From: an uncultured Bacteroidota bacterium
Lineage (GTDB): Bacteria; Bacteroidota; Bacteroidia; Chitinophagales; Chitinophagaceae
NCBI GenBank assembly: GCA_903903635.1
Contig: CAIUZK010000004.1
Location: 1 to 54,184 of the forward strand
DNA: 54,184 nt
Direction: 5' to 3'
The translations under genes and the position numbers were made by a program. Numbering within the stretch: the first letter of the stretch is position 1; each line of letters starts with the position of its first letter. Positions 1 through 7,753 of this stretch are shown here, piece after piece. Under the pieces are notes generated by a model that made no database searches, was not told the origin of the DNA, and saw only the letters and a program-made list of their open reading frames with translations.

Positions 1-166
1 CCGCCCTTTGCCGTTGAATAGAACATAAAATGAGGTAATTGGTAGAATTTGTACCTTATTTGTACCTCGAAACGCTGAAAGCCTTACCAGTATTGATAAG
101 TTACTTTTTGTATCGGGAAATAAGAATCCTAACAGAATAATAATTTATCTGTACGGTTAATTTCCG

Positions 167-174
167 TACATTTG
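167..174 (+). promoter_or_regulatory. -7 promoter element of the TacA/TacT operon
   Basis: TACATTTG matches the Bacteroidota -7 consensus TAnnTTTG exactly. Transcription would start about 7 nt downstream, near 180. That rules out the upstream in-frame TTG at 172 and favours the ATG at 190. Confidence 0.6.
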
Positions 175-189
175 TATCAATTATATGTT

Positions 190-477
190 ATGAGTTACGC
201 AAATCAACAACAAGCAAGGTTTGATACCAGACTAACAAAGAGTCAAAAAGAATTCTTTGAACTTGCTGCCCGGATTAGCGGTTTTAAATCCCTCTCCGAA
301 TTTGTTATACATTCTACCCAACAAGTAGCCAATAGTATTGTTGAGAAGCATAACGCCATACTTGCAACCGAAAAAGATCGAAAAGTATTTTTCGATTCGC
401 TGGTTAATTCTCCTAAGCCAAATAAATCATTGAAAGAAGCAGCGAAGCATTATCAAAAGCAAGTGTCTGCAAAATGA
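190..477 (+). CDS. DUF1778/TacA-type antitoxin
   Basis: A 95-residue protein with a ribbon-helix-helix-like N-terminus (ARFDTRLTKSQKEFFELAA) followed by a helical region rich in charged residues. This is the layout of DUF1778 antitoxins, which bind DNA through the N-terminus and wrap the partner acetyltransferase with the C-terminus. The frame is open from a TTG at 172, but a perfect -7 element overlaps that codon, so the ATG at 190 is preferred. Its stop overlaps the start of the GNAT gene by 4 bases (ATGA), the usual translational coupling of such pairs. By analogy with TacA it should repress its own promoter and neutralise the toxin. Family assignment is from sequence pattern; function is inferred. 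Confidence 0.85.
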   Translation: MSYANQQQARFDTRLTKSQKEFFELAARISGFKSLSEFVIHSTQQVANSIVEKHNAILATEKDRKVFFDSLVNSPKPNKSLKEAAKHYQKQVSAK

Positions 478-971
478 GTTACTTAACATCTCTTTTGAAT
501 AGCGACCACGAGAAAGCCGGTTTTTCATGTGGAAATTACATGTTGGATAACTATCTCCAAAAACAAGCCAGGCAGGATATGAAGAGAAAGCTGACTGCTT
601 GTTTTATCTTATCTGACGAAGAAAGAATAAAAGGGTACTATACGCTTTCAAGTGCTTCAATACAAAGAAGCCAATTGCCTGAATCAATAATAAAAAAATT
701 ACCGCCTTCCTATAATGATCTACCTGTTACACTATTAGGGAGATTGGCAGTGGATATTAAGTTCAAGGGACAGGGAGTTGGGAAGTTATTATTGATAGAC
801 GCTCTTAAAAGAAGTTTTGAAACGTCAATAACCAGTATAGCTTTGATGGCAATTGTAGTTGATCCAATAAATAGTGAAGCGATTAGTTTTTATTCAAAAT
901 ATGGTTTCATTTCATTGCCCGATAGTGGTAGAATGTTTATTGCCATGAATACCGTAGCGCAATTGTTTTAA
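474..971 (+). CDS. GNAT acetyltransferase toxin, TacT-like
   Basis: A 165-residue GNAT-fold protein. Visible marks are the N-terminal HEKAGFSCGN segment typical of TacT/AtaT-type toxins, the acetyl-CoA pyrophosphate loop FKGQGVGKLLL near residues 97-107, and a C-terminal FYSKYGF motif with the tyrosine usually used as general acid. TacT toxins acetylate the amino group of charged aminoacyl-tRNA and stop translation. It overlaps the DUF1778 antitoxin gene by 4 bases and shares its promoter. Length and motifs are those of a complete toxin, with no disruption seen. The exact tRNA target cannot be read from sequence. Confidence 0.85.
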   Translation: MSYLTSLLNSDHEKAGFSCGNYMLDNYLQKQARQDMKRKLTACFILSDEERIKGYYTLSSASIQRSQLPESIIKKLPPSYNDLPVTLLGRLAVDIKFKGQGVGKLLLIDALKRSFETSITSIALMAIVVDPINSEAISFYSKYGFISLPDSGRMFIAMNTVAQLF

Positions 972-1118
972 TATCCATTATCGCCAAAAAAGACGAATTT
1001 GTTGCCGAATCAAGTAATGGCTCTTTTCCCGGGAAGCCACTAAAATCAATAGTCTTTACATTTTGTACCGGGAAGCATTCTTCACTACCCACCTCACAAA
1101 ACACACCTTAAATCCCCA

Positions 1119-1352
1119 ATGTCCTTTCCCCACTTACCTCACCCCATAGGCCCAAAGGATTCTCAATTGCTTCGGCTTTATCCTACCTCAAGAAACAAAG
1201 CAAGAGCCCGAATCAAAGATAGCCTATGGCTATACACCCGGAAATTCTCTGATTGGCACAATACAGAAAATGAATTGCAATTAACAGGGTATATTGCACC
1301 CGTCCCACTGGTTAACCTTTTGAAATATAATATTGATCTGCAATTGGAGTGA
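1119..1352 (+). CDS. doubtful small hypothetical protein over a repeat
   Basis: An open frame of 77 codons with no recognised domain. Its first third is read through the 64-bp repeat that recurs at 3223-3286, where the frame is not kept, so that part is probably not coding. The last two thirds (from about residue 30, RIKDSLWLYTRKFSDWHN) have a protein-like composition and may be a remnant of an older gene. The stop lies only 4 bases from the stop of the convergent T9SS gene. The remaining intergenic sequence from 972 to 1118 holds nothing I recognise. Confidence 0.25.
   Translation: MSFPHLPHPIGPKDSQLLRLYPTSRNKARARIKDSLWLYTRKFSDWHNTENELQLTGYIAPVPLVNLLKYNIDLQLE
1137..1200 (+). repeat. 64-bp direct repeat, copy 1
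   Basis: This segment matches 3223-3286 at 62 of 64 positions in the same orientation. Weaker similarity extends about 55 bp upstream, to near 1082 and 3181. The two copies flank the T9SS cargo gene at 1357-3075. No terminal inverted repeat or transposase is present. Confidence 0.8.
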
Positions 1353-1356
1353 ATTT

Positions 1357-3075
1357 CTACTGCTTCACAAACTTCCTGACCTCTGAGCCGTTAATCTTTA
1401 TGAAGTACATACCTGGAGCAAGCCCCGCTACTGAGATAACCGTACTACTCCCCGACAATACGTAAGTTTTTATCAGCCTCCCTGCAAGGTCATAGAGTTC
1501 TGCTTTCGAATTTATTGGTATAATCCCATCGTAACGGATAGTACATTCATAAGAAGCAGGATTTGGAAAAAGAACAAAGTAATTTAAAGGGATTTCTTTT
1601 TGTTTTACATCCATCTCTGTCGGGCATAATACCGTATCATATTTATACTTTGCAATAAATAATCCCTCAACTCCGAATGAGGTGCCTAATGTATCAGGGC
1701 CTAACGGCATGGCAACATTTGTGTAACCGCCGGCAACATAAAAATCACCTTTATTATCCACTACTATATCACTGGATACATAGGCAAGACCAGCCCCTCC
1801 GCCCGGGAGGCTTAAACCCTTTTTATAGCCACCGGAGGTATCAAATTCAGCTAAAAAAAGTGGGAAAGAGCATACCCCGGGCCAGGTAATCATGTGTCCG
1901 TCAAAGCTTGTTGTATCACCCACTCCTGAACCACCCAGGCATCCACCGATCCAGATATTTCCGCAGAGATCCAAAGAAATGCCATACCCCGTGGTATAAC
2001 TATTACCACTCGATACTTTTACCCACTTTGCAGTTCCTGAAGAATCTAATCTGGCAAAAAGAACTGAACCAAGCGAGGTTGTAGTTACCATATGCGTACC
2101 AAATACTTCTGTCACCGTTGAATCTATATACCCGACCAGGTAAAAATTTTCATGGTCATCCGCAATAAGATTGCAGATCATTACATGCCTGTCAAAATTT
2201 TGCGCCCAGATAGCATTCCCGCCGGTATCCAATTTGGCAAGGAAAGTATTCCCTTTTAATATGCTGGTATTCGTAAGCAATGCAGGTCCGAAGTCGATTG
2301 AAGCTGATTGATACCGTCCGGCAATATAGATATTGCCTTTCCTGGTCACAGCAAATCCCATGGGATAATTATAATCAGACAACTCATTTCTCTGACCACC
2401 AAAGCTTTTGGCCCATACAGGCACTCCTGAAGACGTGTATTTAGCAATAAACACGTCTGACGAAATTCCTCCGGTATCCGTATTATATAGTGTTGTTCCT
2501 CCTATGGTCATGCTTTTAGCAGTAAATATTCCCGCAACATATACATTCCCGTTATTATCAACAGCTACCTTGCTTATTGTCCCTGTACCAGGGCCGGTCA
2601 TAAATGAATTTGAGGATGCAATAATGTTCGTCCATATAATATTGCCTGTTGCGCAAGAACATTTCATTAGGAAATACATAGCGTGACCATTGGGGCTTCT
2701 CAATGTATCTCCCTGTATCACCACCATACTGTCATGGCTATAACCAAGAATATATATACTACGACCGTTTTTATCTTTATTATCTATCGTCAGACTTGTG
2801 GCAACAGTTGGCAAATAAGTATTGTTTCCATAAGGCTTTGCAGTTATAGCCCATTTATTGTTTCCTGAAGGATCAGTTTTGATTACTGCTAATTCAGATG
2901 TTGAGCTTGTTGCTGTACGACCTCCTCCTCCTACATAAACATTGCCTGAATCATCCAATGCAGTTGCATATTTTTCAAATACCCAATAAGTACTCCCCCG
3001 CCCCCATTGCCATGCTTGTGCATGAACAATAAGTGGGAGCAGAAAAAACAGGAACAATAACTTTTTCATAGGCAC
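1357..3075 (-). CDS. secreted SBBP/beta-propeller-like protein with T9SS sorting domain
   Basis: A 572-residue protein. A hydrophobic signal peptide (KKLLFLFFLLPLIVHAQA) leads. The body is made of repeated units of the type DxxGNVYVxG and AKxDxxGxxxWAK, the pattern of SBBP beta-propeller repeats in Bacteroidota exoproteins. The last 75 or so residues form a type A T9SS C-terminal domain: LFPNPASYECTIRY, then LYDLAGRLIKTY, then GLAPGMYFIKI and a final KFVKQ. It should cross the outer membrane through T9SS, have the CTD removed by PorU (encoded at 28812) and end up surface-attached or released. Ligand unknown. A direct repeat flanks the gene, which hints at acquisition or loss as a unit. Confidence 0.85.
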   Translation of the reverse strand: MPMKKLLFLFFLLPLIVHAQAWQWGRGSTYWVFEKYATALDDSGNVYVGGGGRTATSSTSELAVIKTDPSGNNKWAITAKPYGNNTYLPTVATSLTIDNKDKNGRSIYILGYSHDSMVVIQGDTLRSPNGHAMYFLMKCSCATGNIIWTNIIASSNSFMTGPGTGTISKVAVDNNGNVYVAGIFTAKSMTIGGTTLYNTDTGGISSDVFIAKYTSSGVPVWAKSFGGQRNELSDYNYPMGFAVTRKGNIYIAGRYQSASIDFGPALLTNTSILKGNTFLAKLDTGGNAIWAQNFDRHVMICNLIADDHENFYLVGYIDSTVTEVFGTHMVTTTSLGSVLFARLDSSGTAKWVKVSSGNSYTTGYGISLDLCGNIWIGGCLGGSGVGDTTSFDGHMITWPGVCSFPLFLAEFDTSGGYKKGLSLPGGGAGLAYVSSDIVVDNKGDFYVAGGYTNVAMPLGPDTLGTSFGVEGLFIAKYKYDTVLCPTEMDVKQKEIPLNYFVLFPNPASYECTIRYDGIIPINSKAELYDLAGRLIKTYVLSGSSTVISVAGLAPGMYFIKINGSEVRKFVKQ

Positions 3076-3222
3076 ACTTTATATAATAAAGATACTTATT
3101 TATTCAATTCCTAGTATCTTTTAAATTTGCTTCTGCTCCAATGTGCTTGGTAGCAGTTCTTTATTTATAGCAAATAATCTTCACTACCCCCCACCACAAA
3201 ACATACCCTAAATCCACAAATT

Positions 3223-3286
3223 CCTCACCCCATAGGCCCAAAGGATTCTCAATAGCTTCGGCTTTATCCAACCTCAAGAAACAAAG
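3223..3286 (+). repeat. 64-bp direct repeat, copy 2
   Basis: Second copy of the element at 1137-1200, differing at two positions. It lies upstream of the T9SS gene and between two genes with no other recognisable content from 3076 to 3338. Confidence 0.8.
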
Positions 3287-3338
3287 AAAACACGGGCAAC
3301 AAACCACATTTGTTTATCAAGTCATTCTAAACTTATGT

Positions 3339-3608
3339 ATGAATTATGCTACTTTTTGCCCTAATTATGTACAGCTTTGTTTAGAGGGAGATGCTACATT
3401 TGTTTTGATGAAACTCTATGATTTGACCACAAACGAGCCTATAAAATTATCCGATGCAATTAACAGGATTGATATGGATAATCAGGATAAAAATATCCAA
3501 CTGCGGCATCTTGATAATGAGGTCAATGAACCCTTTGAAGATGCAACCGTAAATAACCCTGATATGCCGAAATATCAGGAAATCCCAATACTCAAAAAGG
3601 CAAGTTAG
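3339..3608 (+). CDS. small hypothetical protein
   Basis: An 89-residue acidic frame with no recognised domain (MNYATFCPNYVQLCLEGD onward, ending in PILKKAS). A near-consensus -7 element CACATTTG lies at 3304-3311, one base off TAnnTTTG. The reverse strand carries a shorter open frame. Coding status is uncertain: it has no signal peptide, no operon partner, and sits in an AT-rich stretch beside the direct repeat. The interval 3609-3772 holds only the promoter of the M16 gene. Confidence 0.35.
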   Translation: MNYATFCPNYVQLCLEGDATFVLMKLYDLTTNEPIKLSDAINRIDMDNQDKNIQLRHLDNEVNEPFEDATVNNPDMPKYQEIPILKKAS

Positions 3609-3742
3609 GCCGATAAGCTTAGTATAGAAAATGAATGGCTGGTCCAGCTTTTGCTTCAATCCACAAAAAAATTAATCATCCACCCTGCTCAATTGGAAAT
3701 TACCACATTGGAAATTAACCACACAACTTTCAGATATTTTAT

Positions 3743-3750
3743 TAATTTTG
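3743..3750 (+). promoter_or_regulatory. -7 promoter element of the M16 peptidase gene
   Basis: TAATTTTG fits TAnnTTTG exactly, 22 bases before the ATG at 3773, giving a leader of about 16 nt. Confidence 0.55.
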
Positions 3751-3772
3751 ATTCTCATATAATAATCGGCTT

Positions 3773-6508
3773 ATGAAAATCAATAAGATCATATCAGCCC
3801 TGTTGCTGATGGGTGTATGTTATTCCGGTACTCATACACTGGCTCAAAAAACAGGCGGTGGCAAATCGGGACCTGAAAAAGTAACTGAAGTGGAAGGCAT
3901 TACCGAATACAGGCTACCCAATGGCCTGCGGGTACTGTTGTTCCCCGACCAGTCTAAACCTACCATTACCGTTAATGCCACCTACCTCGTAGGTTCGCGC
4001 ATGGAAGGCTATGGCGAAACCGGTATGGCTCACCTGCTCGAGCACATGCTTTTCAAAGGTTCCACAAAACATCCGCACATACCCGATGAGCTGACCGCAC
4101 ATGGCGCCAGCCCCAACGGCAGTACCTCATACGACCGCACCAACTATTTCGAAACCTTTGCTTCCAGCGACGAAAACCTCAACTGGGGTCTAAGTCTTGA
4201 AGCCGACAGGATGATCAATTCATTCATTGCCGAGAAAGACCTCAAAAGCGAGTTCAGCGTGGTGAGAAACGAATTTGAATCAGGCGAAAATTCACCTTCC
4301 AATATCCTCGAAGAGCGCGTATTATCTACCATGTACCTCTGGCACAACTATGGCAAGTCCACCATTGGCTCAAAGGAGGATATTGAAAAAGTGCCGATCA
4401 AAAATCTGCAGGCTTTCTATAAAAAATATTATCAGCCCGACAATGCCGTTCTGCTTGTTGCCGGCAAGATCGATGTTGCTAAAACACTGGCGCTGGTGGT
4501 AAAATATTTCGGCAGCATCCCCAAACCTGGCCGTGTTATCGACCCATGCTATACCATTGAGCCTCCTCAGGATGGCGAGCGCAGCGTAACACTCAACCGT
4601 GTGGGCGATGTGCAAACCGTATCTGTTGGTTATCATGTAGTATCGGGAGCCGACAAAGATTATGCCGCTTTCGATATCCTCAACGAGTCGCTTACCAATC
4701 AGCCTAATGGCCGCTTGTACCAAAGCCTGGTTAAGACAGGCAAAGCCTCCTCCGTTGGTGCCGACAATCCTGCGCTTAAAGACCCTGCTTATTTTTATAT
4801 CACGGCTGAAGTGCTGAAAGAAAAATCTATCGACAAGGCCAAAGATGCCATGCTCAGCACTATCGATGATATTGCAGTCAACCCGATTACTGCCGATGAA
4901 GTGGAAAAGGCTCGTGCCAAGCTCATCAAGAATTTTGAAGACACCTACCGCAATACCATGTACACTGGCCTTACCCTCAGCGAGTACATTGCACAAGGCG
5001 ACTGGCGGCTGGCATTCCTGTATCGCGATCACCTTAAAAAGGTATCTGCCGATGATGTAAACAAGATCGTAAAAACCTACTTCATTGCCAGCAATCGCAC
5101 TATAGGTGAGTTTATACCTACAGCCAATCCTGTACGGGCCAATGTACCGGTACAACCCGATGTTGCTGCGCTGGTTAAAGATTATAAAGGCAACCAGGCC
5201 CTCGCACAGGCCGAAGCATTTGACCCTTCTCCTGCCAATATCGAAAAACGCACAAAACGCGGCGCTATCCCGGGCGGAGGCAAGTATGTACTCCTGAGCA
5301 AGACCACCCGCGGCAACACTATTGAAGGCCGCATTACCCTGCGTATGGGCGATGAAAAATCACTGCAGAACAAATCGGCTGTTACCAATCTCACTGCCTC
5401 TATGCTCAAGCGTGGTACTAAGTCTCACACTATGGCACAGATAAATGAAACACTCGATAAACTTTCATCGAATGTAAATTTCTATGGCAATGGACAAAAG
5501 GTTACAGTGATGATCAAATCTACCAAACCAAACATAGCACAGACATTGGACCTGGTAAATGAAATGCTGCATGAGCCCTTGTTCTCCGAAGACGAATTTA
5601 AAACCCTGAAGGCCGAGAACATTACCGGCCTGGAGCAGGAGCGCTCTGATCCTCAGAGCCTGGCATTCCGCGAGTTCAGCCACATCACTTCTTTATGGCC
5701 AAAAGGACATATCAACTATGCCATGTCGGCCGATGAAGAAGTTGAATCTTTAAATGGCGCAACACTCAAAGATGTAAAGAATTTCTACAAGGAATTTTAC
5801 AATGGCAGCCATGCTACTGCTGCATTTGTTGGCGAGTTTGATGAAGCCACAGTAACAGACAAACTGAGCAAAATACTGGGCAACTGGACTTCCGAAAAAT
5901 CTTATACACGCATAGCCGACAAATACGACGAAATCCCCACCCAGAACAAGGAAATAAAAACTCCGGATAAGAAGAATGCAATGATGGTATGCGGCTGTAA
6001 TCTTAAACTCCGCGACGACAATCCCGACTATCCTGCCCTCAGAATGGGTGATTTCATTTTTGGTGGCGGATTCCTTAACTCCCGTCTCGCAACACGTATC
6101 CGTCAGAAGGAAGGCATCAGTTATGGCGTAGGTTCGTGGCTGCAACCCGGCAATCAGGATGAAGCAGGCGCATTTGGATCATACGCTATTTACAACCCTG
6201 AAAACAAAGAAAAACTGGAAAAGGTTTGGATGGAAGAACTCAACAAAATGCTGAAGGAAGGATTTACAGACAAGGAACTGAAAGACGCCAAAGCAGGCTA
6301 CTTACAATACCGCGAAACCGGTCGTGCCGAAGATGGCCAACTGGTTACCAACCTGAATACAGAACTGGAACTGGGCCGCACTATGGCCTGGGATAAAGCA
6401 ATGGATGAGAAGCTGCAAAAACTTACAGCCGCCGACCTGAACAAAGCAATGAAGAAATTCCTCGAGCCTGGCAAGATCACCTTTGTAAAGGCAGGTGATT
6501 TTAAATAA
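3773..6508 (+). CDS. M16 family zinc metallopeptidase, two-lobed
   Basis: A 911-residue protein with a signal peptide (KIISALLLMGVCYSG, cleaved near residue 24) and two tandem M16 halves, each with a catalytic-type and an inactive-type domain. The first half carries the inverted zinc motif HLLEH at residues 87-91, and the downstream zinc-ligand glutamate falls at the expected distance (E167 in VVRNEFE). The second half has the GGGFLNSRL and KEGISYGVGS signatures of the substrate-binding R/Y pair but no second HxxEH. It is probably periplasmic and degrades peptides or processes exported proteins, as pitrilysin-like enzymes do. It is monocistronic, with its own -7 element and a strong downstream terminator. 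Confidence 0.9.
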   Translation: MKINKIISALLLMGVCYSGTHTLAQKTGGGKSGPEKVTEVEGITEYRLPNGLRVLLFPDQSKPTITVNATYLVGSRMEGYGETGMAHLLEHMLFKGSTKHPHIPDELTAHGASPNGSTSYDRTNYFETFASSDENLNWGLSLEADRMINSFIAEKDLKSEFSVVRNEFESGENSPSNILEERVLSTMYLWHNYGKSTIGSKEDIEKVPIKNLQAFYKKYYQPDNAVLLVAGKIDVAKTLALVVKYFGSIPKPGRVIDPCYTIEPPQDGERSVTLNRVGDVQTVSVGYHVVSGADKDYAAFDILNESLTNQPNGRLYQSLVKTGKASSVGADNPALKDPAYFYITAEVLKEKSIDKAKDAMLSTIDDIAVNPITADEVEKARAKLIKNFEDTYRNTMYTGLTLSEYIAQGDWRLAFLYRDHLKKVSADDVNKIVKTYFIASNRTIGEFIPTANPVRANVPVQPDVAALVKDYKGNQALAQAEAFDPSPANIEKRTKRGAIPGGGKYVLLSKTTRGNTIEGRITLRMGDEKSLQNKSAVTNLTASMLKRGTKSHTMAQINETLDKLSSNVNFYGNGQKVTVMIKSTKPNIAQTLDLVNEMLHEPLFSEDEFKTLKAENITGLEQERSDPQSLAFREFSHITSLWPKGHINYAMSADEEVESLNGATLKDVKNFYKEFYNGSHATAAFVGEFDEATVTDKLSKILGNWTSEKSYTRIADKYDEIPTQNKEIKTPDKKNAMMVCGCNLKLRDDNPDYPALRMGDFIFGGGFLNSRLATRIRQKEGISYGVGSWLQPGNQDEAGAFGSYAIYNPENKEKLEKVWMEELNKMLKEGFTDKELKDAKAGYLQYRETGRAEDGQLVTNLNTELELGRTMAWDKAMDEKLQKLTAADLNKAMKKFLEPGKITFVKAGDFK

Positions 6509-6534
6509 GTGACGTTGAATAAAAAAGGTTCAAT

Positions 6535-6565
6535 AAAAATGCCACACTTCGGTTGTGGCATTTTT
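6535..6565. terminator. bidirectional intrinsic terminator
   Basis: A 12-bp perfect stem, AAAAATGCCACA and TGTGGCATTTTT, encloses a CTTCGGT loop. U-rich tails exist on both strands, so it can end the M16 gene from the left and the minus-strand gene at 6633 from the right. Confidence 0.85.
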
Positions 6566-6632
6566 ATTTTAATGCAATAATCGATAATTGAATTTCAAGA
6601 CACCATTTCTATACGGGTAGCAATACCGGTCT

Positions 6633-7244
6633 TCAGAAAGTATGCTCAATACCAATGGTTCTGTTGGTAAACCTGATTTCATTCATGATGCGGTACCAAT
6701 TGCTGTTATCCATCTGGTGCGCCGAAAACATAATGTTGTCAAACAGTAAAAGGAAGATACCCTGCACTACCACTGCCTTACCAAACCCGCTATAAATATC
6801 CTGGTTCCTTTTCGATTGGTGTGCGTAGGCAGTAAGCCCCACACCTGCACCTATATACACCACATCCAGCCCGGCATTAATGAGGTATATCCGCTTATTC
6901 GTCAGGTAGCTGCGGTAATATCCTTCGCTGTTTGTTTTCAGGGCCAGTTCCCTTTTCATAGCCCGCATGGTCAGCCCGGCTATTCCGGTGTTTACAACGC
7001 CCCAGGCCATACTCATCTCACTAAAGTACTTTGTTTCATCCTGCTTCGCCGTAAAATACCCAATACCACCTGCGGCTATATTTACCAATCCCCACGATCC
7101 CAACACCGCCATGCCGGTCTTGTTGATGTGCGCTTTATGGAGGTTGTAAGCCGCTATGGTATCTTTAAATGAGATCTGCTGGGCATTTGCACCCAAACTT
7201 AAAAAACAAAGCGCCAGTAAAAAAATTGCAGCTCTTATTATCAC
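6633..7244 (-). CDS. hypothetical membrane-associated protein
   Basis: A 203-residue protein with an N-terminal signal or anchor (IIRAAIFLLALCFLSLGANAQ) and three further hydrophobic stretches, around TGMAVLGSWGLVNIAAGGIGYF, INAGLDVVYIGAGVGLTAY and VVVQGIFLLLFDNIMF. The alternation of glycine-rich helices suggests a small inner-membrane protein. I do not recognise the family with certainty. It is transcribed alone and shares its terminator with the convergent M16 gene. A one-mismatch -7 element lies just upstream at 7262-7269 on the minus strand. Confidence 0.7.
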   Translation of the reverse strand: MIIRAAIFLLALCFLSLGANAQQISFKDTIAAYNLHKAHINKTGMAVLGSWGLVNIAAGGIGYFTAKQDETKYFSEMSMAWGVVNTGIAGLTMRAMKRELALKTNSEGYYRSYLTNKRIYLINAGLDVVYIGAGVGLTAYAHQSKRNQDIYSGFGKAVVVQGIFLLLFDNIMFSAHQMDNSNWYRIMNEIRFTNRTIGIEHTF

Positions 7245-7381
7245 AATCAGGAACTATTTTTCAACCCTAAAACTATACAATTATCAGATTGTATTCTTAA
7301 AACTTCCGGATCTGATCTGATATTGGTGAAAATGATTAAATTTGGTTACATAGTACGAGCACTATGCAATAATTAGATAAA

Positions 7382-7400
7382 CTATTGCACTGTGCAATAG
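7382..7400. promoter_or_regulatory. palindromic operator of a decayed TA module
   Basis: A perfect 19-bp palindrome, CTATTGCAC-T-GTGCAATAG, sits 44 bp before the small antitoxin gene. A second inverted repeat, CATAGT-N6-ACTATG, lies at 7349-7366, followed by another half-site TATGCAATA. This is what an autoregulated antitoxin operator looks like. Confidence 0.6.
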
Positions 7401-7443
7401 AAAAACTTAAAATAAAACCACTTTGTAAGTAATTGTAAAAGGC

Positions 7444-7620
7444 ATGGTAGAAGAATATCACAAATCAAATGACTCATGTATGGATGCAAAACTTATTGCT
7501 AAGCTGGAACAGGAATTTAGTGATTATAAAAATGGCAAGGTAAAAGCATTGCCATTTAATGAAGTCAGAAAGAATGCAAAAGAAGCGATTCGAAAAATCA
7601 AAGGCCAAAAGTTGGCTTAA
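7444..7620 (+). CDS. small addiction-module antitoxin (58 aa)
   Basis: A 58-codon gene (MVEEYHKSNDSCMDAKL at the N-terminus, ending KIKGQKLA). Its second half, DYKNGKVKALPFNEVRKNAK, follows the pattern of short Bacteroidota addiction-module antitoxins that pair with ParE/RelE toxins (a helix, then an aromatic-E-V motif, then a basic tail). The palindrome upstream and the toxin remnant directly downstream support that reading. It may still act as a free antitoxin or autorepressor. A weak -7 element ending ACTTTG lies just before it. Confidence 0.55.
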   Translation: MVEEYHKSNDSCMDAKLIAKLEQEFSDYKNGKVKALPFNEVRKNAKEAIRKIKGQKLA

Positions 7621-7622
7621 TT

Positions 7623-7739
7623 TTCAAACCCTTCCCCTACCTGATTGTTTATCGCATCTATAAAAAAAAGAAGGAAATCCTTGTAAACTCCATCTTACCT
7701 ACCAGCCGTTCTCCCCAAAATAAATACAAAATAAAATAG
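7623..7739 (+). pseudogene. 3' remnant of a ParE/RelE-family toxin
   Basis: In the frame starting at 7623 a 38-residue C-terminal end is readable: FKPFPYLIVYRIYKKKKE, then ILVNSILPTSRSPQN, stopping at 7739. The FPYLIVYRI and ILPTSRSPQN strings match the last two beta strands of ParE/RelE toxins, whose homologues are about 95-100 residues. The first 60 or so residues and the start codon are missing, and the remnant abuts the antitoxin stop with no room for them. It should therefore be inactive. Confidence 0.65.
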
Positions 7740-7753
7740 CGCCGGCCTGGTCC

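Noticed and set aside
4370-5155. 261-codon minus-strand frame inside the M16 gene
   Set aside because: The plus-strand M16 peptidase has all family motifs through this region; the antisense frame is a codon-bias shadow.
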